Source: Thereva unica
Lineage: Eukaryota; Arthropoda; Insecta; Diptera; Therevidae
Assembly: GCA_949987705.1 (NCBI GenBank)
Contig: OX465281.1
Coordinates: forward strand, 30,488,942 to 30,552,941
Direction: 5' to 3'
DNA: 64,000 nt
The notes beneath the pieces are model-generated. The model was not told the origin of the DNA and did not search any database. It worked only from the letters and a program-made list of their open reading frames with translations. The translations under genes were made by a program, and so were the position numbers. This document shows, in pieces, positions 43,898 to 56,550 of the stretch. Each line of letters begins with the position of its first letter. The stretch's first letter is position 1.

Positions 43898-46755
43898 TGG
43901 GGGGCGAACGGCTAACAAAGACCTCGGAAAGTGGTGGTACCCGATTTTCCACCTCTGCCAAAACCCGAGAAAAGTCACTGCAGATGAACACCTAGCAGAC
44001 CTGTTAGCAAGTCCTAATCCCACCTCCCCGCGGTGCCGCCTGGGGTACTTCTTCGGAAGGAGCTAACGGGAGACGGGCGAATGGCGAGCTCTCTGCGCCA
44101 CAAAACAGAGCTTTAAGTCGGTTGGGCTGAGGGTTAGCAACCCGCTCCCATAAAAAACACCATTGCTACGAATCGGCAAACAATGCCTCGGAACCGGATG
44201 GACAACACGACGACGCCCTTTGCTTTTCGAACAAGGACACGAATCGGATCATGGAATGTGAGAACACTGCTTGCTGAGGGACGGCTGGATGAAGTCCTCA
44301 ACGAGATGAATCGATATAAAATCAAGATCATGGGACTTAGCGAGACCAGATGGCCCGATGCGGGGGAACATATCTGCCCAAATGGTGAGTCCTTCTTATA
44401 TTCTGGTAGAAACGAAACTGAAAGCCGTAGGAGTGGCGTTGGCGTAATACTCACCAAAGAAGCCAGGTCCAGCCTCATTAGCTGGTCACCAGTTTCTGAG
44501 AGGATTATTACCGTGCGCCTGCGAACCAGACTAAGAAGTACTACGGTAGTCCAATGCTATGCTCCAACTGAAGAGACAGAAGATAACATCAAGGACGAGT
44601 TCTATATGCGACTGAATGAGGGTTTTCGCTCTATTCCAAGGGGAGACATCATTGTTTTAATGGGTGACTTAAACGCACAGATCGGCCGTGACAACACCGG
44701 CCTTGAACATACAATTGGAAACCAAGGCCTAAGCCAAGTTACCAATAACAATGGTGAGCTTTTCGTTGACTTTTGTAGTTCGCACCAACTCATGGTAGGT
44801 GGAACTTACTTTTGTCACACAAAGAGACCTGGGTATCGCCCGATGGTAGAACGAGAAATCAGATAGATCACGTGGCCGTCAGCCGCAGATGGAGAACTAT
44901 TCTTGAGGATGTCAGGAGTTTCAGGGGAGCGGATACTGGAAGCGACCACCATTTGGTTGTAGCAACTATTCGCCTTAAAATCGCCGCAATCAGAAACGTG
45001 CAACATGATGCTAGAACCCGTAGACGGTTTAACGTAGACCTTCTGCGGGAGAGCGTTAAAAAGCGGAAATTTGCTGGAAACCTACAAGAATTATTAAACC
45101 AGCAAACCGTTTCTGACGACACAAATATTGAAGAATTGTGGAGTACAACAAAGGGCGCGATATTGACGGCTGCGGAAACGAACATCGGTTATGTCCAAAG
45201 AAACCAGCAACACTGGATCTCGGACACAGCCTGGCAAAAAGTAGAACGCAGAAGGGCCCTCAAAAATAACGTAAACTCTACAAACGACCCGGAAAGACGT
45301 CACCAATTAGAACGGGAATACTCCCAATTACATCGGGAGGTTAAGAGAAGTGTCCGGCGTGATAAAAGGCAGCAGATAAATGAACTCGCAGAAAAAGCGG
45401 AAAACGCAGCAAACACAGGCAACAGTAAGGTGCTGTACCAAATTACTAAACAGCTCACGGGAAAGCACTCTACTAAAAAGCATGCCGTTAAGAGTGCGGA
45501 TGGAAGGCTGCTGTGCAGCGACGAGGAGCAGCTCCAAAGATGGAGAGATTACTTCTTCACCGCCCTGAATGGTTCACTTGCACAGGAACCTCAGGAAAAC
45601 AGCAACAATGCACAGCCAATAAGAATCACCACCCGGGCCCCATCCAAGATGGAAATAGTAACCGCAATTCATGCGATGGCCAATGGTAAAGCAGCTGGAA
45701 AAGACGGCATCCCCAGAATTGTTGAAAGCCGACTCAAGCCTCATAGTAGATGCGCTTCAGCCAATCCTAGATATAGCATGGAACACCTGTACCTTTCCGG
45801 AGGATTGGACGGAAGGTATCATAGTCAAAATACCAAAAAAGGGGGACCTAACAATATGCGACAACTGGAGAGGCATCTGTTTACTATCTACAGTGGGCAA
45901 AATTTTGTCCCATATATTACTATCTAGGATAAGTGAGGCAGTTGGCCGAACGCTTAGGAGGCAGCAGGCCGGATTCAGGAAGGGCCGCTGCTGTATTGAT
46001 CATATTAACACCTTGAGAATAATAGTGGAGCAGTCTACTGAATTCCGATCCCTCCTTTACCTTGCTTTCGTAGATTATGAGAAAGCGTTCGACTCGGTCA
46101 ATAGGAGCTTCATTTGGCAGGCACTACGGCGACGTGGATTGCCTGATAAAATAATAGAATTGATAAAATTATTACCGAAAATGGTTGGGCAGAAGAAGAC
46201 GTCAGTTCCAGAATAAATAAAGCACGAGGCGCATATGCATGCCTGTCCCGCATATGGAGATCAACGGAGATCTCAACTAACACCAAATTGCGGCTGTTCA
46301 ACTCCAACGTTAAGGCAGTTCTTTTGTACGGTTGCGAAACATGGAAAGTCACCCAATTCATCACAGGGTGCCTACAAGTCTTCGTCAACAGATGCCTTCG
46401 TCGTATCCTAAAAATCCGCTGGCAAGATAGAATTTCAAACGAAGAACTATGGCGCCGTGCCGGCCAAGAAAGGATAGACGACCAAATCAGGCGAAGGAAA
46501 TGGAATTGGGTTGGCCACACCTTGCGACGCGAAAACGAAAATCTAGCCAAACAGGCCCTTGACTGGAATCCGCAAGGTTCCCGTCGAGTAGGAAGACCTA
46601 GAACAACTTGGAGGAGAACCCTACTAGAAGAAGCCGCAACAACTGGGAGATCCTGGTCGGAGCTAAGAGCTGTCGCGCAAAACAGAGTCCTCTGGAGGGC
46701 AACTGTTTCCGCCCTATGTCCCATGAGGGATTAAAGGAGTTTAAAGAAGAAGAAG
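43898..46755 (+). mobile_element. LINE A2, bounded by a perfect 12-bp duplication
   Basis: The target duplication ACAAGTTACTGT is at 43886-43897 and 46756-46767. A 5' UTR of about 285 bp is shared with A1, followed by the broken ORF and a short 3' end AGGAGTTTAAAGAAGAAGAA. Both ends are therefore defined. The 2.86-kb length is short because the RT core is deleted. Confidence 0.95.
44183..46734 (+). pseudogene. LINE A2 endonuclease-reverse transcriptase, core deleted
   Basis: Endonuclease from ATG 44183: IGSWNVRTLLAEGRLDEV, MGLSETRW, VVQCYAPT and VLMGDLNAQIGRDNTGL. A frameshift near 44815 leads to WVSPDGRTRNQIDHVAVSR and GSDHHLVVA. RT: MANGKAAGKDGIP, CDNWRGICLLSTVGKIL, RRQQAGFRKGRCC and VDYEKAFDSVNRSFIW. 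At about 46175 the text jumps from IIELIKLLPK to the downstream EEDVSSRINKARGAYACL. The deletion removes the GVRQGCLLSP and YADD palm. The C-terminus has LLYGCETWK, RWQDRISNEELW, WNWVGHTLRR and SRRVGRPRTTWRR. RTE-like by style; not active. Confidence 0.9.
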
Positions 46756-46767
46756 ACAAGTTACTGT

Positions 46768-47116
46768 ACATACTCTTCTTGGAGCGATGTGATTACCAAA
46801 CCTTTTCTGTTCTTTTGGGCTGTGATTCGTCATCACGGTCAAAAGTGGAGCAATCCTTCGCAGTCAATTCTGAACCATACATGTGATTTTCAATCGATGG
46901 GATCGAAATTAAGTTTGATAGTCCCAGATTGAGACCATTGACATGCCCAGCTCTTGTGGGTATTGCACATCGGATTTGGTTACTGTAGGAATGATTGAAT
47001 ACCTAATGGGACGAAGGGCAAGTCTTCAGTCCAATGAGTAATGTCTTTTCTTACCGTTAAGGTACTTTTAACTTCTCCGAGGAAACATTTAAACCCTTCG
47101 TTTTGCTGGGAGTTCG
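46768..47116. other. No gene seen
   Basis: Nothing recognised. Confidence 0.4.
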
Positions 47117-47500
47117 TTTATTTTTTTATGTGAAAGAGTCTAAGCTTAGGTGTTACCCTTTATCCGTCATGTCGTTGACGCCTTGGTGCAATGTCTAGTA
47201 CATAGTAAGCTTAGCTAGAAAATAGCAAAAGGATATAAAAAGTTATGGGTGTAGTCTGGAGGATGCATCAGGAGGAGGCAGTGAACCTCGCGCTGTTGCT
47301 TAAATTCGGTGACTATCGGGGAGTTTGGCAGCTGAGTTGCACAATTTGATCTCGAATGAGGTACCTTCATCTGCTCTAAGCGACACGTCGAATCGTATTC
47401 GATAACAAAATGTGTTGCCACTGTAATAACAAACTCATCCTGAATAAGGTAACTTTGGGTTTTTGGCAATCGATACAAGTAGATGAGCAAGGCTCCCGTC
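47117..47500 (-). pseudogene. LINE D 3' end fragment (D3)
   Basis: In sense the fragment ends with CTAAGCTTACTATG, TAACACCTAAGCTTAGA and CACATAAAAAAATAAA, the D-family 3' hairpin and A-tail seen in D1 and D2. Upstream, decayed C-terminal ORF text can be read (CNSAAKLPDS-like for the LWNNLSQS region of D1). Confidence 0.6.
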
Positions 47501-48360
47501 CGCCCAAGTCAATCACACTTTTTGAATTGCAGAGCATCAGCTTTTATGAATAAGGTTCGTGTCTTCCCTAAGATGAAAGCTTTTTTTAAAGTGAAAATTT
47601 TAAGCAGGGTTTTTACTTTGCTGGCTACTAGCGCTGGTTGTATCTTCTGCTGGCTCCGAGGACATTACTTGAATAGTGGGCAACCCTACCAGATACTGGC
47701 TCAACCAGATCGAGTATAATCACAAATTTCCTAATTCTGGATGGCTGCCAGCTGCAACCCACTAGTTTTACAACCAGCGCTGGCAGGCAGTTAATTGGAA
47801 ACCCCGCTTTAGGTGCGTTGAGCGATTATTAGTAGCAGGAAAACTTATGTGTTCGCACCACTGACATGCTAATCTTGCAACTTGATTTTGAACCACTTTT
47901 ATATAACCGATCAACTTCAAATTGTCACATATGTATAGATCGCGAGACAATGCAACCGGATCATTTTGTAAAATAAAAACAAGATGGCGGTTCCAAGGTA
48001 ACAGCGGATTTTTGCAATTGCTTTCGCTGACCCACCGATATGGGTATCAAATTATAGGGCATGACAGGTGGAATACAATTAGTTTTGTGGCATCATTATA
48101 AATACCAAAAGGCGGATTCACTTTTTCTTTACAAACCCGGGTATCAAATGAAACGGTATGACGAGTGCACGAATAGAACGGCACATGTCCAATCTTCACT
48201 CAAAGCTGCGCAGATGCAGATTTTTCGAGAGTTGCGAATTTCACAACAAAAGTAAAATTTGCTTGGTTTGCTTTATGTTAAGAGAGGGGAGTTCATTGTT
48301 GTTTGAATTTTGTATAAGTACAACATTTCGTGCGTGGTTGTAATCACGTAGTTTATAACG
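47501..48360. other. No gene; possible dispersed repeat at 47980-48160
   Basis: 47985-48060 has AAGATGGCGGTTCCAAGG and CCGATATGGGTATCAAAT, and GGGTATCAAATGAAAC recurs at 48140. It resembles the NGG-type units of 3108-3530 in style. An inverted AGCGCTGGTTGTA/TACAACCAGCGCT pair lies at 47630 and 47771. Confidence 0.4.
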
Positions 48361-48935
48361 TTACCGAGCGGATGTCATTTTCGGACATCCTGCATAACAT
48401 TGACTTGCTGGCATAAATTTTATTTTTTTAAATAACCCCAAAGAAGTGGACGCGGTGATGCCGTTAAATCCGCAGAACGAGGGGCCACTCCAAATCATCA
48501 TTTTTTCGACACAGCTTGTCGCTGCAATAACTTCATCGTAACGGCTGTGGTGTGGCAAGGTGTCTTGTGGAAAATAGAAGTTCGAGAGGACTTTTGGACG
48601 CATTTTCAGACACACAAAGTCACTCAATATCTAACGATAGCGGGCGCCCTCGAGTGTTATTGCAACTTTGAATAAAAATGATTTGATGATGGTTTTGAGC
48701 ACACTACGGCGCAAACAGTGACTTTCTCGTCGGATCTTTGGAGGATCATTGATGAAGCAAAATTCGTCGACACAAGTAAATTTGGTGGCCCTTGTTGTTC
48801 CTCATCAGGCATCAATAAGGAAGTTTTCGAAGCCCCGTCGTCAAAAAAAGGAAGGGTGAATGTAAAATTGATATTAGTCAGTGTTGCTACAGGTTGAAGT
48901 ATGAATTGCATCTCTTGGAACATCCGATACATTGA
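48361..48935 (-). pseudogene. Mariner/Tc1-like (DUF4817-type) transposase relic
   Basis: Minus translation, in shifting frames, gives DEFCFINDPPKIRR and EVTVCAVV (upstream catalytic block), then QDTLPHHSRYDEV, equivalent to QQDGAPPHYS. PRSADLTASPRPLLWGYLKK follows, equivalent to W-P-P-R-S-P-D-L-T-x-x-D-F-F-L-W-G-Y-L-K. The last catalytic position is lost. Stops and frameshifts show an old copy. TIRs not located. Confidence 0.7.
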
Positions 48936-49399
48936 GATCTTTGTTTAGTGATTGGTATATTACAGAGCCTCAATCAATATAACTCCTCCGAAGTAAGCCC
49001 CACACCAAACACTGAAATAGAACTATATTTCCTATTAAAAGCATTGAATTTGACACGATTCTTTTGACGTCAATCAAAATCGAATACGACGTTCGTATTG
49101 ATTGAGCTCAACAAGAGTTGTCGATCGTGATAACAAGATCTGGAACGTGCTACTTTTGTATTGTAACGGTGTTCGGTATCTAGTTCTCTAATCCTCCTTT
49201 TTGAAGGAAGGATTTCCGGGGGCTCTTAAATAGTCGAGGATGATTGAGAACAACACCTTCTTACAAAATAACATTTCATTATATCATTGGGTATCTTACT
49301 TACTAACATGTTATATTTTTTTAATATAACTAATACTGGTACAGTTACTTATATCTATGTTTATATAACAGTCTCCTCTATTATGGTGTCTCTACAAGT
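48936..49399. other. No gene seen
   Basis: Nothing recognised. Confidence 0.4.
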
Positions 49400-50310
49400 C
49401 TTCTCAACGCTCTGATATCCGGCGAGTGTCATGTATAGTAATGCTATCTTCTTAATAGGCTGCCTGGCTTTCAGGGGATCATGTATCCATCAACTAAGTT
49501 AGATTTTTGGCTATCGGTGCCTACACGTCGCTGCGCTGCGGTGGTGTTAAACGGGAAATCTCGTCATGTACTGCCTCCAATTTGTCCGGAGGGGCGATAA
49601 GATGAGTTTGGATAGATAGGTCTATAATGGGACGGGGATCGGAGTAGAAGATGTTATCGAATCTGCACCTCGTCAAGGTTCGGAAAAAAATATCAAGAGT
49701 GTACTTCTGTTGACTTCCCCGGAACGAGTCCGATAAAGAACTGCACTTGGATGATGGATGAGTTTCTTTTATAGCCGAGTGGGAAAGCTTTTTAAGGAGC
49801 TTTCGTAAGGCCCGGAGCTTTTATTTTTACGGCATGAGTTTTTGTAGAGGGTGTCCACTAGTGACGTATTGTGGTTCATCACAGTATTGTTACATACAGA
49901 ATTTATCCCTGGGAGACGCAGGCGGAGTTGGGAACCGTGATTGAATGGTCAGAAAGAAAACCTCCTCCTTCAAAATAAATCAATTATCAATTTCTTAGAC
50001 CAAGCATTTTTAGCTAAGGCAATGGCTTTCTTTAGCTAATTTACATACTTATTGGTCTGCCAAAGGCTTTGTTTATAAAAACTATTAAGAAGCTCCCTTG
50101 GATTTTTATTCCACCAAGGGAAGAAAGTTTTTAGCGTGATAGCTTCTATGCCATGTAGACAGCGTTTTCAAAAGTGCTCTTAGGACCTAGCCGAATTTCT
50201 TCCAATCAATCTTTCTGGGTGTCTTTATGGCTGAGGACTTTCAATCTGCAAGGTTACCAAGAAGCATAATTTTTGTACAAAGAGGCCGATAAGTCATTCA
50301 TTTTCTGTGG
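49400..50310 (-). pseudogene. LINE M endonuclease-RT linker relic (I/R1/LOA style)
   Basis: In sense (from 50230 downward) the translation reads NPRKIDWKKFG, a stop, VLRALLKTLS, then LPWWNKNPRELLNSFY, LKKAIALAKNAWSKKL, ITVPNSACVSQG and VPGKSTEVHS. This order matches the linker of R1/LOA-like LINEs (N-P-x-x-T-D-W, P-x-W-W-N-x-x-L, Y-x-x-A-I-x-x-A-K, I-P-x-S-A-R-L, H-F-P-G-S-T). RT motifs downstream could not be recovered. Confidence 0.55.
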
Positions 50311-50514
50311 TGAAGTAGTATTTGGTCAAATATGCAATTTTCCAGTGGTATGAATTTTGATAAAGGGCTCAGTCAAAAGTATCAATTGAAAACTCTAACA
50401 AAAGTTGGTATACTACCTCTTGATATTGTAACGTAAAATATCAAAATAAACGTTTTAAAATAGCCTTGTTATGAGGATTATAATTAAAAATTAGTTTGTT
50501 GTATGACTCGATGT

Positions 50515-50599
50515 AGGTGGAAGTACTCCTGATAAATTGCCATTGCCAGCATAATGAAACTTTAAACATCCAATGACAATAGAAAGCTTCCACCTACGC
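50515..50599. repeat. Short inverted repeat GTAGGTGGAAG / CTTCCACCTAC
   Basis: 11-bp arms separated by about 60 bp of AT-rich sequence. Could be a tiny MITE; no duplication seen. Confidence 0.4.
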
Positions 50600-50718
50600 T
50601 ACAAGTTAAACACCAACGCATAATCCATTCTTACTGAACAGGCAATCTGCCCTAAAATATTTAGAAGCCAGCATTAACTCCTTCCCTTTTAGCTTAAAAT
50701 TTTAATAAAGTCTTGTTT

Positions 50719-50794
50719 AGGCACTTAAGACATGAATCTTAGGATTTTTTCTAGTGATAAAGGAAATGTTCTACAATTCAAGTCCTAAGTGCCT
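50719..50794. repeat. 76-nt hairpin, pre-miRNA-sized
   Basis: AGGCACTTAAGACATGAAT (50719-50737) pairs with ATTCAAGTCCTAAGTGCCT (50776-50794) with two mismatches around a 38-nt loop. Size fits a microRNA precursor, but small transposon ends look the same. Confidence 0.4.
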
Positions 50795-52569
50795 GAGCGA
50801 GTGTTTACCGGGGAATAGAGGAACAAAAACACAATTTACCTCTATCTTCCCAGCTGAATTCATTAACATAAATTTTGAGCAGAAAGGGTTAAAGAAAGGC
50901 GAATCCTTGTGTAAAAATAAAAATCCAAAATAAATTCCGAGTCCTTAGTAAGTTACACTGGAGGAGAAGCACTATCTGAGGGTGTTTAGAGAACGTCGTT
51001 CCCAAGGTACTTGAAATAACATTGAATAATAATTGTGCTGGTAGAAGTCACCATATTCGACAAAAAAACTTCGCAGATTTTTTGTTTATTTTACATTTTT
51101 TTAAATTTTGTTTACTTAAGGACCCTTTAAGGATATATTCAACAATAAACACAAAAACGAAACAGGTTCGCTCCTAATGAAATTTAATAGACAAGCAAAC
51201 AGCTCCAGGACCCGGCTTGAGGCAGTCATCCTCGAAAAATACAATAAATCCGTAACATAAACGAACCTTAGACGTTAGACGGTTACGTTGCCATAGTGAT
51301 GAAAGAAGGGTTGATTTTTGGTTTATTTAAAAGAGCACCCCTTTTCTATAGGGTATATAACATTTTCATTTCGAATAAGATTCTCATGCAAGGATTCCCT
51401 TCGGTTTGTGATTTTCGCGATATTTTTTTGCTTTCGACTTTCTCCTCGACTTTCTTTCTACAAAATAAAATTCAAATATTTACACAAAAGCTGGAAGAAA
51501 AAAATCGAAAGATATCCTCGCACCAAGGAATCGAATATTTACAGACTGAATCGCAAAAGTTTCCTCCAACAACGACCAGAAAAAGGATACTATTTGCGGG
51601 GGCGATGAATTTATTTATTTGGATTTTGTTAAGTAAATTTTATTCGAAATTTTGTGAGTGTGTGTGTGTGATGGGGGTGGAAATTTATGTCCGTTTCCTG
51701 GTGATTAACTGCAGTTGCGTGGTGAGTTTATCGCGATGTTAATTTAGTGAAAGGACTAAACTTTACCAATTTCTGCAATTGCCAAATTTAGGCACGTCCT
51801 TTTCTGCTTTTATTTATTGAAATAACATTAAGGAAGCCATGAAAAATTAAAGAAATTAGCCGAAAATTATTCTGACCTTTCGTTAGTAGCAATTATGGAC
51901 CCAGTCATCTAAATGTACATATATGTAATTTACTTGAAGACATTATAAGCATACACACGCAAGGCATAACGCAAATGACACCAAAAAATTCAGGCCAATG
52001 TCCTGTTCTTAATAATTTCAGAGATGATATGGGCAGATATTATTACTTAATTATTCCGAAAGGATATCCTGCGGGTCCTGAGCATGAAAAGAGGTGCGAT
52101 TAAAGCGAGAGTTAATATTCCAACTCTAGTAACTAGACCACTCATACCTTGTAGGTACCTAAATATAATTCCGGGATCGGTCTTCCTGGCAGTAGTTTGG
52201 GCGATAAGGATCAAATTTACCTCGGAAAAAAATTCTTATCATGGAATCGAGATGTCAGTCACGAAAGAATCAAATTTTAAGTCGAAGACCTCGGAAATGT
52301 CCGAGGACTAATGATTTAAGGAAATACTATTTAAAATTCCCACATGGAATGTCAGAAAATTGTATACAACTGGAGGAGCAAAGGTAGAAATGATAGATGA
52401 GCTTTGACGTTAAATATATAATACATACTCATACCTGGACTCCAAGAACTCAGATAGACTGGAAAGGAGTCCTAGATAGAAAAAAGCTCTACCAGTTTCT
52501 GAAGCGGCAATAATGAGTCCAAAAGGAACTATGGAGTGGGTTTCTGAAATAAATTAGAGTAAATCACAT
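50795..52569. other. No gene seen
   Basis: The longest frame, 148 residues at 51296-51742, is Phe/Ile/Lys-rich without a domain and is probably chance in AT-rich DNA. Confidence 0.45.
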
Positions 52570-54950
52570 TATTTGCATGGAATGCCGAATGCCTTTATCT
52601 CCAGATCTACACAGCTGGATAAACGCCAAGACCTGGAGTTTCAAATCTTTTCGACATTTTACAGCCTGATTCATACATTAATTGCCATGTGCACTAATAC
52701 TGCCACCATCCTGCCAATAGAAACGCCAACTCTTCCGCTATCGGTATCACCAGGATCATACAGGCAGGAATGCATTTGTTCATTCCCCATTCTACCAAAT
52801 CTGTGAAGCCTAGGCCCAACAGATGGTTTAATCGGGAGTGTATGAATGCAATCAAAACTAAAGAAGCCGCCTTCCGAGCGTACAAGAGCTTCGCGAGTGA
52901 ATCGCTCCGTTTAGAGTACATACAACAAAGAAATTCTTGTAAAACCGCCATCAAGAAAGTCCTTATTTGTTAACAAATTGAGAAGTAAACTCCTAAATGC
53001 AACCTCCGGTAGTAAAAACTTCTGGTCCTTGGTAAGTTCCATCAAGAAGAATTTCACTACAACTTCAACTCCTTCCTTTATTCACAATGAGAAGGTAATA
53101 ACAGACAGCAAATCCAAGGCCAATTTATTAGCATCTATGTTCGCTTCGAATTCTTCTTTACCCGAAACTGATGGGTTACCCCCTGTATCCGAGCGTAACA
53201 ACCATTCAATGGACAGGGTTTTTTCAGGACTCGCGAGGTGTACAGGTGCCTCAAAGAGCTCGATGCCAACAAATCCACTGAACCCGATAATATACCCGCT
53301 ATCGTCTTAAAACAATGTGCCTCACCTTTGGCTAAACCTCTGCGCAAATTATTTTCCCTGTCATATTTCTCCGGAGCTTATCCCGACTCTTGGAAACTTG
53401 CCCATGTTCAGCCCATACCGAAAAAAGGTGATTCCAGCCTTCCCTCCGATTACCGCCCAATAGCAATTACTTCTATTCTCTCCAAAACCATGGAGACGAT
53501 AATCAACAAAACGCTTATGGGATGTCTAGAATCCAACCTACTCATAAACGACAGACAGAATGGCTTCCGACAAAAAAGATCCACTGGCGATCTTTTAGTC
53601 TGTCTTACAGAACACCTCCGCCGTAGTCTGCATGGATCCGGTGAATCTAGTCTGGTTGCTCTGGATATCTCCAAGGCTTTCGATAGAGTTTGGCACTCAG
53701 CCCTGTTAGCTAAACTCAAAGCTATTGGAGTTGACTCACTTCTACAGACATCTGCAGTAGCAACGACCAATGACGACGTGCTTCCCGATCGGAATCTTGA
53801 TTTTAAAGTTTTCTTGTGGATCGAGAGTTTCCTTTCCGCCCGTTCAATCAAAGTAGTATTGGATGTCGTCAAATCCGCATCCCACCCGATCTCTGCGGGG
53901 GTCCTCCAGGGGTCAATTTTATCACCGGCCCTTTTTCTCATCTTTATAAATGACCTACTTGCAATCCCCTCTAACCCACTTCACAACTTCGCTGACGACG
54001 GTACTCTACGTTACTCGTACAGCTTCGATACAAGACAAACTCATGCCAGATCCTGTCTTGATGATCGCGAACTAATGTCCAACTTGATTAAGAACGACAT
54101 TAAGAGTGGGGAAAGAAGAATCGTGTTGAATTCAACCCCACCAAAACCAAGTACTGTCTTATCTCCAAAAAAAAGTTCAACACCTCTCCACCTTTGACAG
54201 TGGGTGAAGTTCAACTAATGGCGGACCAATCCCTACACATCTTAGGCGTGACATTAGCCAAAGACTTGCGATGGAATGACCACATACTCCAAATCGCCAA
54301 ACAAGCATTCCAGTGCTTGGGATTTCTTAAGAGGTGCAAGTTCCTTCTCCAGCCATCGGCCCGTGCTGTTATTTATAAATCCTACATTCGGCCTCTTCTC
54401 GAATATAACTCCCTCGTTTGGGGCGGCGCTCCAATAACCAACCACCTTGGTATGGTTAGATAAGGTGCAAAAAAGGGCACTCAAGTTAATTGATGACGAC
54501 ACCGCCTGCTTCACCATCGACTTCTTGAGCCACCGTAGGAATGTAGCAGCACTGACAAAATTTTATCACTACTATCATAGTGACTGTCCCTCCGAGTTAA
54601 ACGCTCTACGGCAATCTTATACCCGCAACACCAGATTAGCCCACTCGTCTCATTCCCTTCACCAGCAACTTCCCCTTTCACGCACTCAACAAGATATGAA
54701 TTCGTTTGTTAATAGAACAACTCGACTGTGGAATAATCTCTCGCAGTCAGTATTTCCGAGCTCCTACAACATCCAAGGGTTCAAACGCAGGGTTCACCAC
54801 CACCTTCTTCAATACTTATAACATATACCGCCCCCTCTCCACCGTACTAAGCTTACTGCTAGACATTGCACCATGACGAGACAAATAACATGATGGACTA
54901 GTAGTAGAAAGGGTGACTCCTGAGCTTAGTACTACCACATAAAAAAAAAT
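52570..54950 (+). pseudogene. LINE D1, best D copy: RT with partial endonuclease
   Basis: Begins in the decayed endonuclease end (DLEFQIFSTF, PDSYINCHVH in the alternate frame), then the linker RWFNRECMNAIKTKEAAFRA. RT: YRCLKELDANKSTEPDNIPA, YPDSWKLAHVQPIPKKGDS, DYRPIAITSILSKTMETIIN, RQNGFRQKRSTGDLLV, VALDISKAFDRVWHSAL, ISAGVLQGSILSPALF and the catalytic NFADDGTLR (FADD). C-terminal: LHILGVTLAKDLRWNDHIL, YKSYIRPLLEYNSLVWGG, LDKVQKRALKLIDD and RTTRLWNNLSQSVFPSSYN. Frameshifts lie near 52975, 53235, 54190 and 54455, and a 75-bp insertion-like stretch follows AIGVDS (53737-53815). The 3' end is ACCACATAAAAAAAAA. Confidence 0.9.
54844..54932 (+). repeat. LINE D 3'-terminal hairpin
   Basis: GTACTAAGCT (54844-54853) pairs perfectly with AGCTTAGTAC (54923-54932), just before the A-tail. 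The equivalent stem is seen in D2 and D3 with changed flanking bases, so it is a family feature and a candidate RT recognition site. Confidence 0.65.
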
Positions 54951-56291
54951 CATACCAGTTGCATGAAAAACATAGCAAAAGCATTCCTGGTTTCTAGTCA
55001 CGTTCAAATATTCCTTTTTTTCGTTCCATACTATCCTTCAACACAGATTTCGACCCCATAAGGCCCAAAGTTAATCTCACGGTGCCGCCTAGCCCTGCTT
55101 AGTTGCCTTGAACCCGTAGCCGCACACCGAATCAAGGTGGACATGCACCAAAGGGCATTCTTGTCGCCATCGTCGACCCCTATTATTGACAGGTTTTGAA
55201 AGGTCAAGTATTGAATTGTTTTATAGCTGTCACGTCCCTCAATTGATTGATAGATTGACTCACCTGTAAATCAAATAATTGATAAGTTGACAGATTTCGC
55301 GTACCTAATTTGCATAATCGGTTTCCCAGGCTAAAACGTCCCATTACCTAGTTACTTTTTCGCACATATCTCTGGAAACGCTTAATTTGCATACAGTTTT
55401 TCGTATAAAGTAGGAGTGATATGATTCCCCAAAATAAAAGATACCTAAGAGTTTTGCGTTTGGGTCATTCCACCTTAAATCAACCAAAGCTTTGGACCTC
55501 ACCACCTACTACAGTTATAATTTGTAAAAAAAAAGTACTTTTATTAACAAAACTAAAAATATCTCAAGAACCGCCACTTGTAGGCGATTTCTAACGAAAA
55601 TTTTACCCCATATAAACCCCTACTAAAGCTTAACCAACTCCGTTAAAAAAGCTGAAGTTCAAATATATCATTCCAATCCAGCACCCAGTCCCGAAACCTA
55701 GCTGTAGCCAATTTCTAAAGCACAAAGCCAAACCAAATCCAAAGCAGTCCTAAAAGTATGCAAAACAATTGAGAAACATTTTTGTAAAATCCCTAAAAAT
55801 ATTCAAAAATATCTATCCTTGCAATTTAAGATTAAAATTTCAAAGCTCAACCTAAAGGCCATCTGAGTCTTCCACGTACATCCACATCCCTTCAGGAATT
55901 GAAACTTGGAAGAAAATTCCTTCACAAGACCCAGGCCAACGATTTCCACCCAAGACTCCCCCAGTATGAAAGTCCAGCCAAGACACACTACAGCGAAGTT
56001 AAACTAGTTCCACATAGGTTCTTGCCCCGGGTATAGTTCACGCTCAAGCCCACATCTCATGAAGTTACTCAGCTTGTATCCCTATAGCTATACTACTTCG
56101 CTTTTTTGCGTGTTCTCCATGGTAATCGAATCCTTGAAACAATTTTCCGGAAAGTTTGAAATCAAAAATTACGTTTAGTATGCGTATACTGAAAAAATGC
56201 ATTTGTATGATTTTTATATATGTTGGTAATGTCCAAACTTAGGTCGAAACAACAGAAGATGCATTTTTCAAACTCTATCCACTGCATTTTT
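54951..56291. other. No gene seen
   Basis: AT-rich; nothing recognised apart from short frames. Confidence 0.4.
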
Positions 56292-56550
56292 TTGACGTGA
56301 CAACGTCTATTAAATCGGTTTAAGATAGGACGCGCGTGTAAAAATGTCCCGGACAATGTCCCGCACAAAAAAAAATCATATCTCCGCCCCCATACATGTT
56401 AGGGGGGTGGTTAATGGCTCAAAATTTTCGTTAATTTATCCTCTACACGGGAAAAATACATTCATTCACCTTATTGACGTGACAACGTCTATTAAATCGG
56501 TTTAAGATAGGACGCGCGTGTGAAAATGTCCCGCACACAAAAAAAAAATT
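56292..56550. repeat. Perfect 48-bp direct repeat around ACGTGACAACGTCT
   Basis: 56292-56339 and 56474-56521 are identical over 48 bp and are both followed by ATGTCCCGCACA and an A-run. A third, inverted copy of the core is AGACGTTGTCACGT at 56603-56616. The core contains an imperfect ACGT palindrome. Confidence 0.85.

Noticed and set aside
44183..44866. Host gene similar to craniofacial development protein
   Set aside because: The match is to the LINE endonuclease domain commonly mis-annotated under that name; it sits in LINE A2 with a target duplication.
51296..51742. 148-residue open frame
   Set aside because: No domain, AT-driven composition, a competing overlapping frame, and no splice or transcript evidence.
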